64,000 bases of DNA, taken from the NCBI GenBank assembly GCA_022494885.1, contig JAGVSM010002677.1, positions 178,230-242,229 of the forward strand, written 5' to 3'. Positions within the stretch are counted from its first letter, which is position 1. Each line of letters begins with the position of its first letter. Position numbers and translations under genes: made by a program. Source of the stretch: Micrasema longulum. Lineage: Eukaryota > Arthropoda > Insecta > Trichoptera > Brachycentridae. This document shows, one piece after another, positions 11,713-22,094 of this stretch. Below the pieces are notes generated by a model. It was not told the DNA's origin. It ran no database searches and was given only the letters and a program-made list of their open reading frames with translations.

Positions 11713-11850
11713 GGTAGGAAAAACATTTTTAAGAAGAGATGTGGAAGTCTAGGTATTTACAGGGCTTACGAACTGTCATTGGCTGGTTTAAGTGGCCACT
11801 GTATACACTGTATATTGTGTAACTTTTGCCATTCTGCCTATGTTTAAACT
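11713..11850 (+). repeat. foldback repeat H, fragment
   Basis: Contains GGAAGTCTAGG ... TACAGGGCTTACGAACTGTC and TTGGCTGGTTTAAGTGGCC, matching the middle of family H (17598-17928, 18050-18262, 55152-55444). The terminal CAACAATG arms are absent. Confidence 0.7.
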
Positions 11851-14025
11851 TTGCATAAATTCACCGCTATCGGTTGTTGACAATGTTGAGTCAACCCATA
11901 TTGTTGCTCTTTGAATAAACTGAATAGCAATTTTAAGTTGCCATTTTTATTTTGATAAAAACCTTCACAACTGTGGGATGAATCTGGATTCTCACATTCT
12001 CAGTAAACATCCTCGGTTTCCTCTGAAGCCGCTTTGTTTTTGTTCGAAACGGACATTTACTGATGTAATTACGTAATGGTATTTGGCTCAACTCGGGGTC
12101 GACTCCTGTCGCCGGCTTAAATTAGGCCGTAGAATGCGAAGTCGGATCTAAAAACACAGTCGTTAAGGCGATTTCATTAAATACGTGCTTTTGTATCCGT
12201 GCAAAGCTTCGAATCCCAGCCGAACTTATGCGGTCAGGATCTGATAAATATTTTCGGGTACGCTTTACACGACTTACAAAACGTGGAAGATTTTGGCAAC
12301 TTTAAGGATTAAGGAATGTTTCTGCAGTTTAAGTAGGCACCTTCATTGTCCTTTTTATCGTATTCGTAGTGTATTTCTTCTCGCAGGTTTATTTATCGAA
12401 ACAGCGGTGGAACAAGAACTCATCACGCGTTTTCTCAATAAATGCTCGCATATATCACGCATATTTCCATTCCTTTCATCTAGCGTGATTCATTAATCAA
12501 AGTCGGGTGTTTTGCATACGACTTTATTTATACTATTTAACAATGCGTACATTCCTCGTTAATTCTGCCAACCCCGTCCATTTAGCGTCCGTAAATTCGT
12601 TAAGACAGTCTGACGTACATCCGCTGTTTAGACGAGCCCGAGGCTATGTCTCATAACCTATCTGTAGATAGCATCTGATACAAGAGAGCTTATCGATATG
12701 TATCTTCTTCCCATGCTGTACTCCTAGGATAATGCAGCTAGTACCTCTGGTTGAATGCAGTTCGCACGTCTAGTGTAAGATGCATTGCACTGCATTTGCG
12801 TCTAGAACAGCCTTATGCACGATTAACACATTCACCGCATATGTTTGTTCATCGTATCAGAAAGCATACAAAAATATGTTAAGAACAGACACAAAAGACA
12901 CGAAAAAATATGATTGTTTGTAATAATTTAAATCGATATAATTTCTATTACCTTGTACTAAACATTAACACAAATTGACCCCAATATACTTGAACCCCTT
13001 CATTGCTGTTCTAATCGTTGGAGGACCATTAAGTTAGCTTTATGTTCAACCACAAAATGACCACTTTATTGTTCCACTCTAACTCGCAATAATTAAGTTC
13101 ATACTTCTCCGTCGCATTCGTATTATTAACAACCCTTCCAATTGAAGCTTAAGTGTTTCAGCCAAACTATAAAATTAATGCTTTACCCACATCAAGTAAC
13201 TCGATTCAAAGTAATCCTTTATTTTAATGAAAATAATGTACAAGCTAAGGTCAGCGGTCATTCTAAGCATACAAGTCTTGTATTAACCTGATTATTTTGA
13301 CTAAAACACTCGAAAGAGACCGCAAATCGAACTAATTTTATTGTGTTATGAAATCCGTTTTCTTCGGGGTATTTCTAGCGAAATATTTATTTGCCTGATT
13401 CTGTTGGTGAAAAAATTAACAACTGGAACAAATCGATAGGTCTGCCATGTCTTCGCGTGTATTTATTGCTTTAATTGTTGGTTCGGCGTATTCTTTTGAA
13501 ACGTTATTAAAATATATCTCCGGCAGTTTTTGTTGCGTGTTTCATTAGTTTGATATTACGAAGATCCGTATCAAATACAATCAGATAGCGCAGGAAATAT
13601 GTATGGAAGATGTTTCAAGTGCGAAGATAAATATTAATTGTATTAATTGGCTAAAAACACGGCCTGGGACCACGATCACAGTAGCACGCCAATTACAATA
13701 ATATCTGCCATAATTGACGCCTTATTTTTCTGATCTCCTAGTAACAATGACGGCCGATAACCCGACAAGGCTTGTTACTTGTTATCTTTTAAAAACCTTT
13801 CTTAGATTACTGTCCTCGATTGTATAAACTGTAACAATCATATCCACTGAACAATAAATATTTTTTTTCCGAGGTAAGTAATAAGAACCTACTCCGATAC
13901 AAAATTTAACGATGCAATATTTTATGCCTGGGCAATTTGAACAATATTCATCTCTTATAACGTAATTTTTTTCATCTATAAGTCCTGGATAGGTGTCTGA
14001 AGCGTAAGACTGTTCATCTTACATA
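11851..14025. other. 2.2 kb without a recognised gene
   Basis: No supported frame; longest is 67 codons (12293-12496). TTCGAATCCCAGCCG near 12210 resembles a tRNA B box but has no A box or stems. Confidence 0.5.
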
Positions 14026-14569
14026 TTGTATTCATTGATATTAGGATGGTATCTACGCAGGTCTTATTTGAATTATTCTTCTAGTCTTATTGAACAAAAT
14101 GACTCGCCTACAGTCTGTATTAAATGCCGTAGCGATACTTATTTTCGGAATCTCCAAGTTCAGTCATATCACTCCACTACTTCGGGAATTACATTGCCAA
14201 CGTTTTCCACTTAGGGTGGAATACAAACTATATTAGCTTATGTATAAGTCACTTCACAAATCTGCTCCGGAGTATCTAAGGAAACTATGCATTCCAGGTG
14301 AACTAGCTGACAGGCGTTTTACGCTTAGATCAGCTACGTCTAGGGCGAGAGGAAAAGTTATTTTACCTCTAAGCAAACAGCACACTAAATACGGTGAACG
14401 CGCATTTGCGGTCGCAAGCCTCATGGCATGGAATGCTCTCCCAGCAGAAGTGCGCGGCTGTGAGAGTAAAGAGATAGATGTTTTGGAAAAAAACTTAAAA
14501 CTCAATTGTTCCCTAAATCATTTGAATAAATCCGTAGCATGTGATAACGAAATAAATTGTTTTACCTAA
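14026..14569 (+). pseudogene. LINE reverse transcriptase C-terminal tail (CR1/L2-like)
   Basis: From 14159 one frame reads FSHITPLLRELH, then PLRVEYKLY, an in-frame TAG (14234-14236), and continues as LMYKSLHKSAPEYLRKLC. Later come FTLRSATSRARGK and YGERAFAVASLMAWNALPA. This order (HI-x-P-x-L-x-x-LHW-like, Y-K, APxYL, LRS, YG-x-R-x-F, WN-x-LP) is the canonical C-terminal domain of CR1/L2-type non-LTR polymerases. Upstream to 14026 the similarity moves into another frame, indicating a frameshift. The stop is at 14567-14569. Just downstream (14626-14690) lies the stem-loop and tail shared with the non-coding four-hairpin elements, making this the likely relative of their partner LINE. Inactive through truncation, frameshift and nonsense. 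Confidence 0.85.
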
Positions 14570-14625
14570 ATTACAAATTTAAAAGATTCAATTTAATTTA
14601 TTAATCTTTAGAATCACTTTGTAAA

Positions 14626-14690
14626 GCGCCCTTGAGGTATTATATTACGAAAATGGCGCTTTTTAAGTTATCCATTAAATTATTAATTTT
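14626..14690 (+). other. LINE 3' stem-loop and tail shared with four-hairpin elements
   Basis: GCGCC...GGCGC outer stem at 14626-14659, then TTATCCATTAAATTATTAA. The outer stem, the CTTGAGGT on its left side and the following TTATCCA match the ends at 750, 29529 and 45052. The inner stem here is GTA...TAC instead of GTGA...TCAC, so both arms changed together. It sits 57 bases after the coding stop, which leaves no room for hairpin units in this LINE. Confidence 0.75.
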
Positions 14691-16019
14691 TTGCAACATA
14701 AGCAAAATATTGATATTATTCTAAATTAGTAAATTCTAGGTTTTAATACTCTACATTATGAACGACTAGATCAATGTAATGGATAACGAATGAATAATCC
14801 TGACTGAACACAGCCTATTTTTAGCTAGTCAGAGCCAAAAATTTGCAAGCAATTTTTTTCTATTAGAAATATAAACATATTGTAAATAAATATTTGATAT
14901 GTGTACCAGTGCAGTGACGTACACACTATTATGTGCATACGGATAAGACACTATCGCATCTGAGATTATAGTACAAATCTAAAATTGACGTCTTAAGGAA
15001 GTTTGTAAAAATCTTGAATATATTTATTTGGTATCCGAATTATTCTTAGAGATAGTTAATTAAAGTATTTAATTCATGATCATATTTTTAAAATAGAATA
15101 CTATGTTTTTTTTAAATTTCTAATCGAATTTTCATTTTATTGTTTACTGCTCATAATAAATATCAAACCCGAATCTCGCTTAGTACCTTATGTATCTTTT
15201 GTCTATTCTTCTTTACTGCTAAATTGTATTGAAATAATTGGATATACCAGTAACTGTCAGATTTGTCATCTAGTCATTGTCCGCGAAGGCGTAAACATAC
15301 ACTATTATTTCTCAATGATTGCCTTCCGTCCAAGGACATAGGACTATAATATAATAATATAATGGCCTCTTCCTGTACAAACTTCCAGGGACTCGACAGT
15401 TCCTCCCATAAACGAGTCCTATAATTTCAGAAGTCGTCTATCGCAAATTTAACGGTACGCTCCGGAAGCTACCAGACTGACATTCCAAATTACGCTTAAC
15501 ATTTTTTTCAATTTATTGTATTTTACTAATAGTATCAAAATACGTTTATGAAATAATAAAAAAAATATTTCCGACATTTCAGAATCTTTTTTTCAGATTC
15601 TTCTTGATTAACTCCCTTTTGAATCTAGTGTTTGTCCACAAAAATTTTGTCATACTCAAAGTACTGAATATTTAATTATGGATTTTATAGATATTAAAAA
15701 ATATCTTAATATATAAATCAACCAATGCCAGGTCATAAGCTCTGTCGTATATTGCGTACAATTTTTCAACAAAAAAAAAATTATAATTACAAAAAAAATC
15801 ATGACAACAATGTTTCATGTATTGCGCTCCTGTCTAATTGGTGAAAATAAGTGCAAATGATCGAATTTCAACCCCTCTCATCCCACACTCTATACCTCCA
15901 AAAAACCAATTGACATAAACTCTTGATTTTTTATCTACCTCCATATGTATTAGATTTAGTAAACAGTTTTAAAATTATAAAATATGATTTCATTACTTTC
16001 TAAATTATATCTTAATAAA
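14691..16019. other. no gene recognised; one short H fragment
   Basis: AT-rich. CAATGCCAGGTCATAAGCTC at about 15723-15742 matches the CAATGACAGGTCATAAGCCC block of repeat H (18150, 55350). Nothing else was identified. Confidence 0.45.
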
Positions 16020-16100
16020 GGAATACAATGAAGCTCAGAAACCGGTCGGTAATAAGACTAAGTGGCCAAAAACAAAGCATTTTAATTTTAATTTTAAAAG
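16020..16100 (-). repeat. foldback repeat, family D, single end
   Basis: AAGCTCAGAAACCGGTCGGT ... AAGTGGCCAAAAACAAAGC matches the right arm of family D. No partner arm was recognised nearby. Confidence 0.6.
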
Positions 16101-16319
16101 TTTTTCCGACATTTTATTTTTCATAAAAACTTAAAAAATAATGCTCAATATTTTAGCAGGTACATTGCAAAAAAATCACTCTTATTTGTGTAGCAAGCAT
16201 ACTACTAACGTTTTTATTATTTTAAAAATACAACTATAGTTTTGGGAGAGCATTTTTTACATTGACGGGTGATATTAATCAAAAAAGAAAGTTTGTTCCA
16301 AAAACGAATAAATTTATAA

Positions 16320-16515
16320 TGTATGAAGCCTATGTTAAACTTAAAATATGCTATATCCAACTATGGCGAACAGGAAATTAAAATGACATAAACCGACTAC
16401 CAAGACAGTAAAATAAAATATTTAACTTAGCACATGACCTCCCTTATCTAACAGCAACTAAATAACTCTTAAAACAAACAATATTCAATGTAACTGAACT
16501 TTTTAACTTGAATCC
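16320..16515 (+). pseudogene. decayed LINE reverse transcriptase fragment (Jockey-like)
   Basis: In a broken plus-strand frame: MYEAYVKLKICYIQLWRTGN, then INRLPRQ, IFNLAHDLPYLTATK and NVTELFNLN. This follows the 'Y-K-x-x-I/V ... YG-I-x-x-W ... I-x-x-LQ-x-x-Q-x-K ... L-x-x-x-P-x-x-x-T-N' order of the region after the palm in Jockey-type polymerases. At least three stops interrupt it. It is old and unrelated at DNA level to the other tails in the window. Confidence 0.6.
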
Positions 16516-17492
16516 TAAAGGAATATTCATTAATTAGCTACTGATGTAATTATATGCTAAATTAAAGTAGACTAACTAAATAAATCAGAAAGTAAAGAAA
16601 AACGTGTTAAATAATAACTCATAGATGAAATATATGTACATTTTTATTATTAGACCACACATAAGAATATGTTTGTGTGTGCCCTATTCGAAGATTCAAC
16701 ATAATAATATTAAATATTTATATAAAAATAGATTGTAATAGAAAAAAACACGTGTCATTTTATGTAACTATTTAAGTTATAAAGTACAAAAAATACCCTT
16801 AACAATAGAATATGGATTTAAAAAAAAAAAAGATTTGTTAAATGAATTTTATTCGTGAGGGTTTGTAAATAAATTTCAAATCAAAATATAAAGATGCGAT
16901 TTTGATTTGAAATAATTTAGCTGTTTCTAAATGCTTTGATTTTGGTTTCGTTCGCAGTTATATCACCGTAATCAATATAATATGAAGCGCAATCGATTAA
17001 AACACCTTGCCAAACTAAAGTAGTAAATGAATCCTTTTTATTTTATTAGTATATTTTGTATTCAGTCTTGCAAGCTTAGCGTCTCGCCGAGTGGAACATC
17101 AAATTATGGCGGCCGCGATGTCTTCCCTGTAATTTAAAAACTCTTTACGAACTTTTGAAATAGGACGAGCCTTTGACTTCACCTATTTGTTTCACGAAGC
17201 GAGTGTTTTGTTTTTTTATTTATTTTGTTATATTATTTTACTAGATGCTTTCTTCTCACGACCTCCTGAAAGTTTTCGGTCGTGTTGTTTGCCAGGAATA
17301 ATATTTTAACTTGTAAAACTTTAGATTTTTTTTACCTTCGTGGATAACTTTGATATTAAACTTTATGTACGGAGTTTCTTATTGTCATTCTCCAAATAAT
17401 AATCTTTATATGAAGATACATGGCCTACCTTTCTAAATTACGGTAATGATTTTCAGAAGAACTAAAAAATGTCCTCATTTATATCATTTTGT
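16516..17492. other. no gene recognised
   Basis: AT-rich spacer without a supported frame or repeat. Confidence 0.45.
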
Positions 17493-17580
17493 GGGGTTGT
17501 GGTCCTGTAGCTAGTGTCGCGGACCAGAGGTCCGAGGATTACACCCTAATCCACCCCAACTTGATTACCATGTTCTAATA
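17493..17580 (+). mobile_element. tRNA-derived SINE head, family V, copy 1
   Basis: GGGTTGTGGTCCTGTAGCTA ... TCGCGGACCAGAGGTCCGAGG resembles a tRNA 5' half. Here the B box is decayed (GGATTACACCC where others have GGATCAAACTCC or GGTTCGAATCC). Matches the copies at 54176-54262 (minus), 59206 and 62019. There is no 3' acceptor pairing, so it is a SINE and not a tRNA gene. Confidence 0.65.
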
Positions 17581-17597
17581 GTGAGTTATTGACAACT

Positions 17598-17928
17598 CAA
17601 CAATGTTTTGAGTATGTCCAAATGCTTGCAAACTGGCTGGATTTTCTCCCTATGGAGTTGTTCATATTTAAATTTGTTGCAACAGAGAGTAAAAAATTTT
17701 TTCAGAAGGGAGTCTGGGAGTCTCGGCATTTACGTGGCTTATGAACTGTCATTGGCTGGTTTATGTGGCCACTTTAACATTAACCATTCTGCCTATGTTT
17801 GAACATCCACATTTCCTCAACTCTTCCTATTTTTCCCTCTCTGTTGCAACAAATTTAAATATGAACAACTTCCTAGGGAGAAAATCCAGCCCGTCTGCAA
17901 GCATTCGGATATAATCAAAACATTGTTG
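17598..17928. mobile_element. foldback element H, complete two-armed copy
   Basis: The left arm begins CAACAATGTTTTGAGTATGT and passes through CTGGATTTTCTCCC and AAATTTGTTGCAACAGAGAG. The right arm is its reverse complement and ends AAAACATTGTTG. Arms are about 90 bp, with a centre (GGAGTCTCGGCATTTACG ... CATTGGCTGG ... GAACATCCACATTTCCTC) found in the other H copies. Non-coding. No convincing target duplication. The superfamily is unknown. Confidence 0.75.
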
Positions 17929-18049
17929 AATTAACTATCTGGTAAAAAAAGAAGTATACAAAATTGGGAAATTGTTTTCAGGCGTTGCCTAGTAGGTGAA
18001 TTGGGACAGCCGGATGAATCTCACCCACATGATAAAGGTTTCAGCTCTT

Positions 18050-18262
18050 TTACTTCACAAAAGTCAACAGATGGAAGAGTTGAGGAAATGTGGATGTTTA
18101 AACAATAGCAGCATGGTGAATGTTACACAGTGTGTAAAGTGGCCACTTAAACAAGCCAATGACAGGTCATAAGCCCTGTAAATCCCTAGACTCCCATATT
18201 ACTATCTCAAAAAAAAAAATCCCTCTCTGTTGCAACAAGTTAAAATATTTACAACTCCTTTA
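18050..18262 (-). repeat. foldback element H, one-armed copy
   Basis: ACAGATGGAAGAGTTGAGG ... GTGGCCACTTAAACAAGCC ... AGGTCATAAGCCCTGTAAAT ... CTCTCTGTTGCAACAAG is the centre plus one inner arm of H, in the opposite orientation to the copy 120 bp upstream. The outer arm is lost. Confidence 0.7.
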
Positions 18263-18288
18263 AAACATCTCCCAAAATTGAAATAATT

Positions 18289-18308
18289 GCGTAAATTATA
18301 ATTTACGC
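18289..18308. repeat. 20-bp perfect palindrome at insertion site
   Basis: GCGTAAATTATAATTTACGC reads the same on both strands. Its right part (18297-18308) is repeated at 18468-18479 and forms the duplicated target of the element between them. Confidence 0.85.
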
Positions 18309-18467
18309 AGGTGCGAAGGTTTTCACAGCCACTGATACCGTCTGTGTTGAATTGTTCCGACGTTTGACGACGTCACTCAGTTTACCCTGAAGATGGCTGC
18401 TGCAATGGTAGCCGAAACGTCGGAACAAATCCAACGCACACGTCATCACCCGAAAAAGAAACATATT
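18309..18467 (+). mobile_element. 159-bp insertion with 12-bp target duplication and hammerhead-like core
   Basis: Flanked by direct repeats TATAATTTACGC (18297-18308 and 18468-18479). A related site at 20797-20830 reads through from the left flank into the right flank without this segment, apart from minor substitutions, and so acts as an empty site. Inside, TTGTTCCGACGT (from 18352) pairs perfectly with ACGTCGGAACAA (to 18428). Between them are CTGAAGA, a TGGCT...AGCC stem and GAAA. That order matches hammerhead ribozymes (CUGANGA, stem II, GAAA, stem III), which small non-autonomous retroelements and Penelope-like elements can carry. The helix I expected next to CTGAAGA does not form convincingly, so ribozyme activity is unproven. 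Non-coding. Confidence 0.6.
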
Positions 18468-18600
18468 TATAATTTACGCGTTCACTTACCATGCTTAAGG
18501 TCCCGGGTTCGATTCCTGGAAAGGTCGGCTTGAAATATTGGTGACCGCTGGATGCAAACAGGGGAATGGTGATGACGAATTGTTGTTTTAACCAGCTAAA
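18468..18600 (+). mobile_element. tRNA-derived SINE, family C, copy 1
   Basis: GCGTTCACTTACCATGCTTA followed by GGTCCCGGGTTCGATTCC gives an anticodon-arm-like segment and a perfect B box. The A box side is missing. The 3' part ends GGGGAATGGTGATGACG, similar to the end of SINE B, so C is probably a relative of B. Second copy at 20797-20870. Confidence 0.65.
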
Positions 18601-18960
18601 ATGTTTTTTTTTTACGATTTCATTATACCTATGACGTCAATATTGGTACTACCTATTTATAACGCATTTATCAACATAGGAATTTTATATAAATGTTATG
18701 TTTGACTGTATTTATGTTTATGTTCATAAAAGGCATTTGCGCCGTGTGCACTAATAAAATAAAATAAAATGTCATTGAATTGCATTGTACCTATATGAAA
18801 TTAAATTTTAAACTAACAAATCAAAATGTTGATATTTTTTTGTCAGATGATCAAAATACGCTTCAGGTGTCACGTTAACAAGTTACAACAGAGATGGAGA
18901 ACATTGTAGAGAAGGAAATATGGAAGTCGAAATTCCCTACTCTAAAATGTTCTCCGGTAT
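18601..18960. other. no gene recognised
   Basis: AT-rich; nothing supported. Confidence 0.45.
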
Positions 18961-19530
18961 ATTTTTTTCTTTTATTTATTTATTTATTCATATTTTTATC
19001 TTACAAACTATAATTAATAACTAAAATAATGTGACCTCACTGGGGTTACCCGTGCCAAGGACACAATAATATACTTTTTTGAATTTTTTTTACATTAGAT
19101 AATAAACAAAGAAGACTAACTTAATTAAGAGAGATGATTAACAAAATATTTACATTTTTAAAAACTAGGTATATATGTACATCTGTATTATTTATATTAC
19201 AAAATGCACAATAAAAATAACAAAAACCTAACATAAGCTGTACACTTGTGGAGCGGTTAATTCAATATTGGTTTGGGCGAATGAGAGAATCCATTTTCCT
19301 TCTACCTAGCTCCACTATCCATTTTTTATAGCCTTTTTAAACATTTTCTCGTTACTAATTGTTTCAATAGATAGTGAAAGTAGGTTATAGATTTTAATTG
19401 AATAATACCTAAAATCCCTTTGTTCGAAAGTTTTATTAGTTAGTATTTGTTTAAGTTGTCTTTGTGTTTGTGAGGATTTAGTGATTATATTATTTAGTTT
19501 GTGATGTATTGAAGGGATTATGTCTTTCAT
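18961..19530 (-). pseudogene. LINE C-terminal tail and 3' UTR (Jockey/CR1-like)
   Basis: The minus-strand frame from 19530 to 19315 contains FEQRDFRYYSIKIYNLLSLS and MFKKAIKNG. 'F-x-Y-x-x-x-K-I-YN-x-L ... FKK-x-(I/L)K' is the polymerase C-terminal signature, with LL where LP is usual. The frame closes at 19315. About 350 bp of 3' UTR follow, ending in TTTGTAAGATAAAAATATG and a (AATA)n run (to about 18970), the short-repeat tail typical of this LINE group. The catalytic domain is absent. Confidence 0.72.
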
Positions 19531-20029
19531 TTGAGTAAGAGTAGTTTTTGAATGTGTGAGTGAACAAATATATTGTCTACAAACGTTTGGGCAAATTTTA
19601 ATTATTTCTTAAAACATATTTTGAAATATATTTTGCATGTCAACCATGTCGGGTGGGCAAGCGCGCTTATCATTAGACCACGAGCTAATTTAAGCGTCTC
19701 TAAATGGTTTGAAAAAGTGCGTTTTTACTATGCGTCTTACACATGGAGACTCAAACCTCCCGTGGAGTTGAACTGAAGCAATTTCCCAGATAATTCCCAT
19801 CTTTCTGTATCCACCGAAGCATCACTAGCAACGTTCTCTGTTAATAGTTTTAATTATTTGACGCTGTTGGAAACGTTCGATTAGCCACGCGATCAGAAAA
19901 CGTTTTGGACATACAGGATGTCTAGCATAATGGATGAAAGTTGAGTGTGATCTCTGACTTAAATTAAATTTGTTCATTATGTTTAACATTGGATTTAATT
20001 AAACTGAAATACAAATAAAGTTTATTGAA
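19531..20029. other. no gene recognised
   Basis: A 67-codon plus frame (19573-19776) has no recognisable motif. Confidence 0.45.
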
Positions 20030-20796
20030 TATGTAAATATAAAACAACTTTGTTTTTAAACACTATTTTTTTTCTTCTACAGACCGGTTTCAAAGCCACA
20101 CAAGCTTCTCTACCAAGGTATAATTTACGGATTACTCTTATTCGTTTTATTTTAACAGTGATAACTCAATACCACACTGAAACATATGGAGCTAACACGT
20201 CAAGTCTTCTTGTCATATTTGGTCTCGTTGAAAATATCCCCCGAAATTGAAATAATTAGACTAAACAGGTGCCACCGTTTTGTAGCAACAATTCACGGAC
20301 AGTGTATACTTGTAATACCGTATTGAACTTCATGAACTCGGCAATAGTTATTCCCACGTATCTGATATATTTAGTGTAGGGTATTGATTTTATAGAACCA
20401 ACCTTTTGAACTTTTTCAAAGATGGTGAAAGGTAATTATATTTATTTATGAATTTCATAGTATATACAATTTTTGGTTCACTTTGCCCAGCTGTATGAAA
20501 CAGTACTCATGATTTTCTTGTTATATTACTTTAAAATATTTTATTTTTTATATTGTTTTTGCATTAATTCTTGAATTGTTTAAACTTTTTTCTGAATATG
20601 TTGCATAATTTTTTGGTTAATTTTTTTTTTTAAATCTTGTATAATTTTTAAGTTAATTTTTTTATAAATCTTGGGTAAAAAGAAATTTATGTTTTTAAAA
20701 TATATATATATATATTAAGCCTAATCTGTGTTTTATATTTTTTTGTAAAAGGTAGATTTGCCGCTTATGTTAATAAAGTAAATTAATAAATAAAAT

Positions 20797-20870
20797 TGTG
20801 TAAGTTATAATTTACCCGTTCACTTACCATGCTCAAGGTCCCGGGATCGATTCCTGGAAATTTTGTTCTT
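20797..20870 (+). mobile_element. tRNA-derived SINE, family C, copy 2 (empty-site reference)
   Basis: AATTGTGTAAGTTATAATTT continues directly into CGTTCACTTACCATGCTCA and GGTCCCGGGATCGATTCC (B box with one change). The same flanks at 18285-18500 are separated by the 159-bp insertion. Confidence 0.65.
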
Positions 20871-21291
20871 GTAAATATGGGAAGTGTAAAGGATGATGGA
20901 TACGATCTTTAAAACTAGACAGGAGTGGAGTAAAGGAAATATTATTTGTTCGGTTATTTATTTCTTTTTTCTTACTGTGAATTTCAATTAATTTATAAGA
21001 TTTCCAAGTTTTATATTTTATTTCCAACATTGAGGACTTGTAATCCTTTTTCTTTATTAAATTTATGATTATTTTCCATCAGATGGTTTGCGAGTTCAGA
21101 AAAATGATTATCGTTTAGTGTTAATTAACTGTTTTTTTACTCTAATATTTAAGTTTCTTTTAGTTTTTCTAAAGTAGATTGAATCGCAATAATTACGAAA
21201 TGCTAGATTTATCATATATAGGGACTATATCTTTGTATTTTTTTAACAATGTTCCTGTATTTTTATTATTTAGATATTAGCAAGATTTATT

Positions 21292-21512
21292 AGCCCCGTG
21301 GCGCAGTTAGTTAGACGGCTAACTTCGAAACTGGCGTCGTGGGTTCGATTCTCACCAGTTGCAAGAAAAAATCCAAGAAATATTTTTTCTCAATCGATCT
21401 GGGTGTTGCGGTGTATTTTTCATTACCTCCTTCCATGTCCCCCTCTATCCCACCTGCTGACAAGCCTCTAAATAGAGGCTTAGCGGGTTATTCCTTAAAA
21501 CAGATAATGTTT
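21292..21512 (+). mobile_element. tRNA-derived SINE, family A, copy 1
   Basis: Head: GCCCCGTGGCGCAGTTAGTT (A box GTGGCGCAGTTAG) and GTGGGTTCGATTCTCACCAG (B box GGTTCGATTC). The 5' and 3' ends of the head do not pair as an acceptor stem, so it is not a tRNA gene. The body holds a T-rich run, TCGATCTGGGTGTTG, TTCCATGTCCCC and CACCTGCTGACAAGCCTCT. The copy at 31935-32160 (minus) matches along the whole length. Confidence 0.85.
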
Positions 21513-21690
21513 TGATGTAATATTTAGTAATCACAGTTAAAATAAAAGATACGATTTATTAGTTTATATTGATAAAGAAACTTATGTAGATTTGAAACCT
21601 GTCGGCTGAAAAAATAAGTGGTTAAAAACAAAATTGTTTTATATTAATTTGATTTTAATGAATAACCACAAAGTTGTTGTATTGCATACA

Positions 21691-22094
21691 AATTTTATAA
21701 AGAAAGGTTTTAAATGAAAATCAAATGTGTTTTGAAAATATTTTCAATATTTATAAATAATTCGATAAATAATAGAGTTAAATAAATATGCATTCCCAGA
21801 ATCTACCGAAACTCAAATAAGGACAGAAATAATAAACATCCTTTTAAAGACAGTACCTACATATTATGACAAGAGGAAAAAAAATATTTTTGAAGCAGCT
21901 TGTGGTAATTCCACTCTACCATAACTTGATTTTCATTTTTTCATCATTAGTCATTTACAATTTCTAGATAATGTCCTCAAAATTGAAATATTTTCGTAAA
22001 TAATAACAATTCAATGATGTTTTTTAAAATAAAAAACAATGTATATTTTAATATTTCAACAAAGAAGTTAAACACCAATTTAGCATATTTTGAA
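21691..22094. other. no gene recognised
   Basis: AT-rich; CCTCAAAATTGAAATATTTT near 21977 resembles the sequence left of the insertion at 18.3 kb, otherwise nothing. Confidence 0.4.

Larger units (their letters stand above)
20030..21690. mobile_element. long foldback element, family D, with nested SINEs
   Basis: The left end (ACAACTTTGTTTTTAAACAC ... CAGACCGGTTTCAAAGCCAC ... CTACCAAGGTATAA) is inverted at the right end (GATAAAGAAACTTATGTAG ... GAAACCTGTCGGC ... AAGTGGTTAAAAACAAAATT ... AATAACCACAAAGTT). An internal block GGATACGATCTTTAAAACTA ... CAGGAGTGGAG at 20898-20940 recurs in the copy at 49180-49990. The interior contains SINE C (20797-20870) and SINE A (21292-21512), so it has been used as a landing site. 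No long frame remains. A Penelope-like origin is conceivable, because such elements carry inverted terminal repeats, but no polymerase or GIY-YIG sequence is present to show it. Confidence 0.55.

Noticed and set aside
12200..12225. B-box-like TTCGAATCCCAGCCG
   Set aside because: No A box, no stems, no second copy in the window.
14254..14505. 83-codon minus-strand frame
   Set aside because: Antisense to the CR1/L2-like LINE tail, which has family motifs on the plus strand.
18371..18410. Certain call of an active hammerhead ribozyme
   Set aside because: Helix I is not formed by the visible bases; kept only as a candidate.
21292..21365. Possible tRNA gene (A and B boxes)
   Set aside because: The ends do not pair as an acceptor stem, and a second copy shares a 150-bp non-tRNA body, so it is a SINE.
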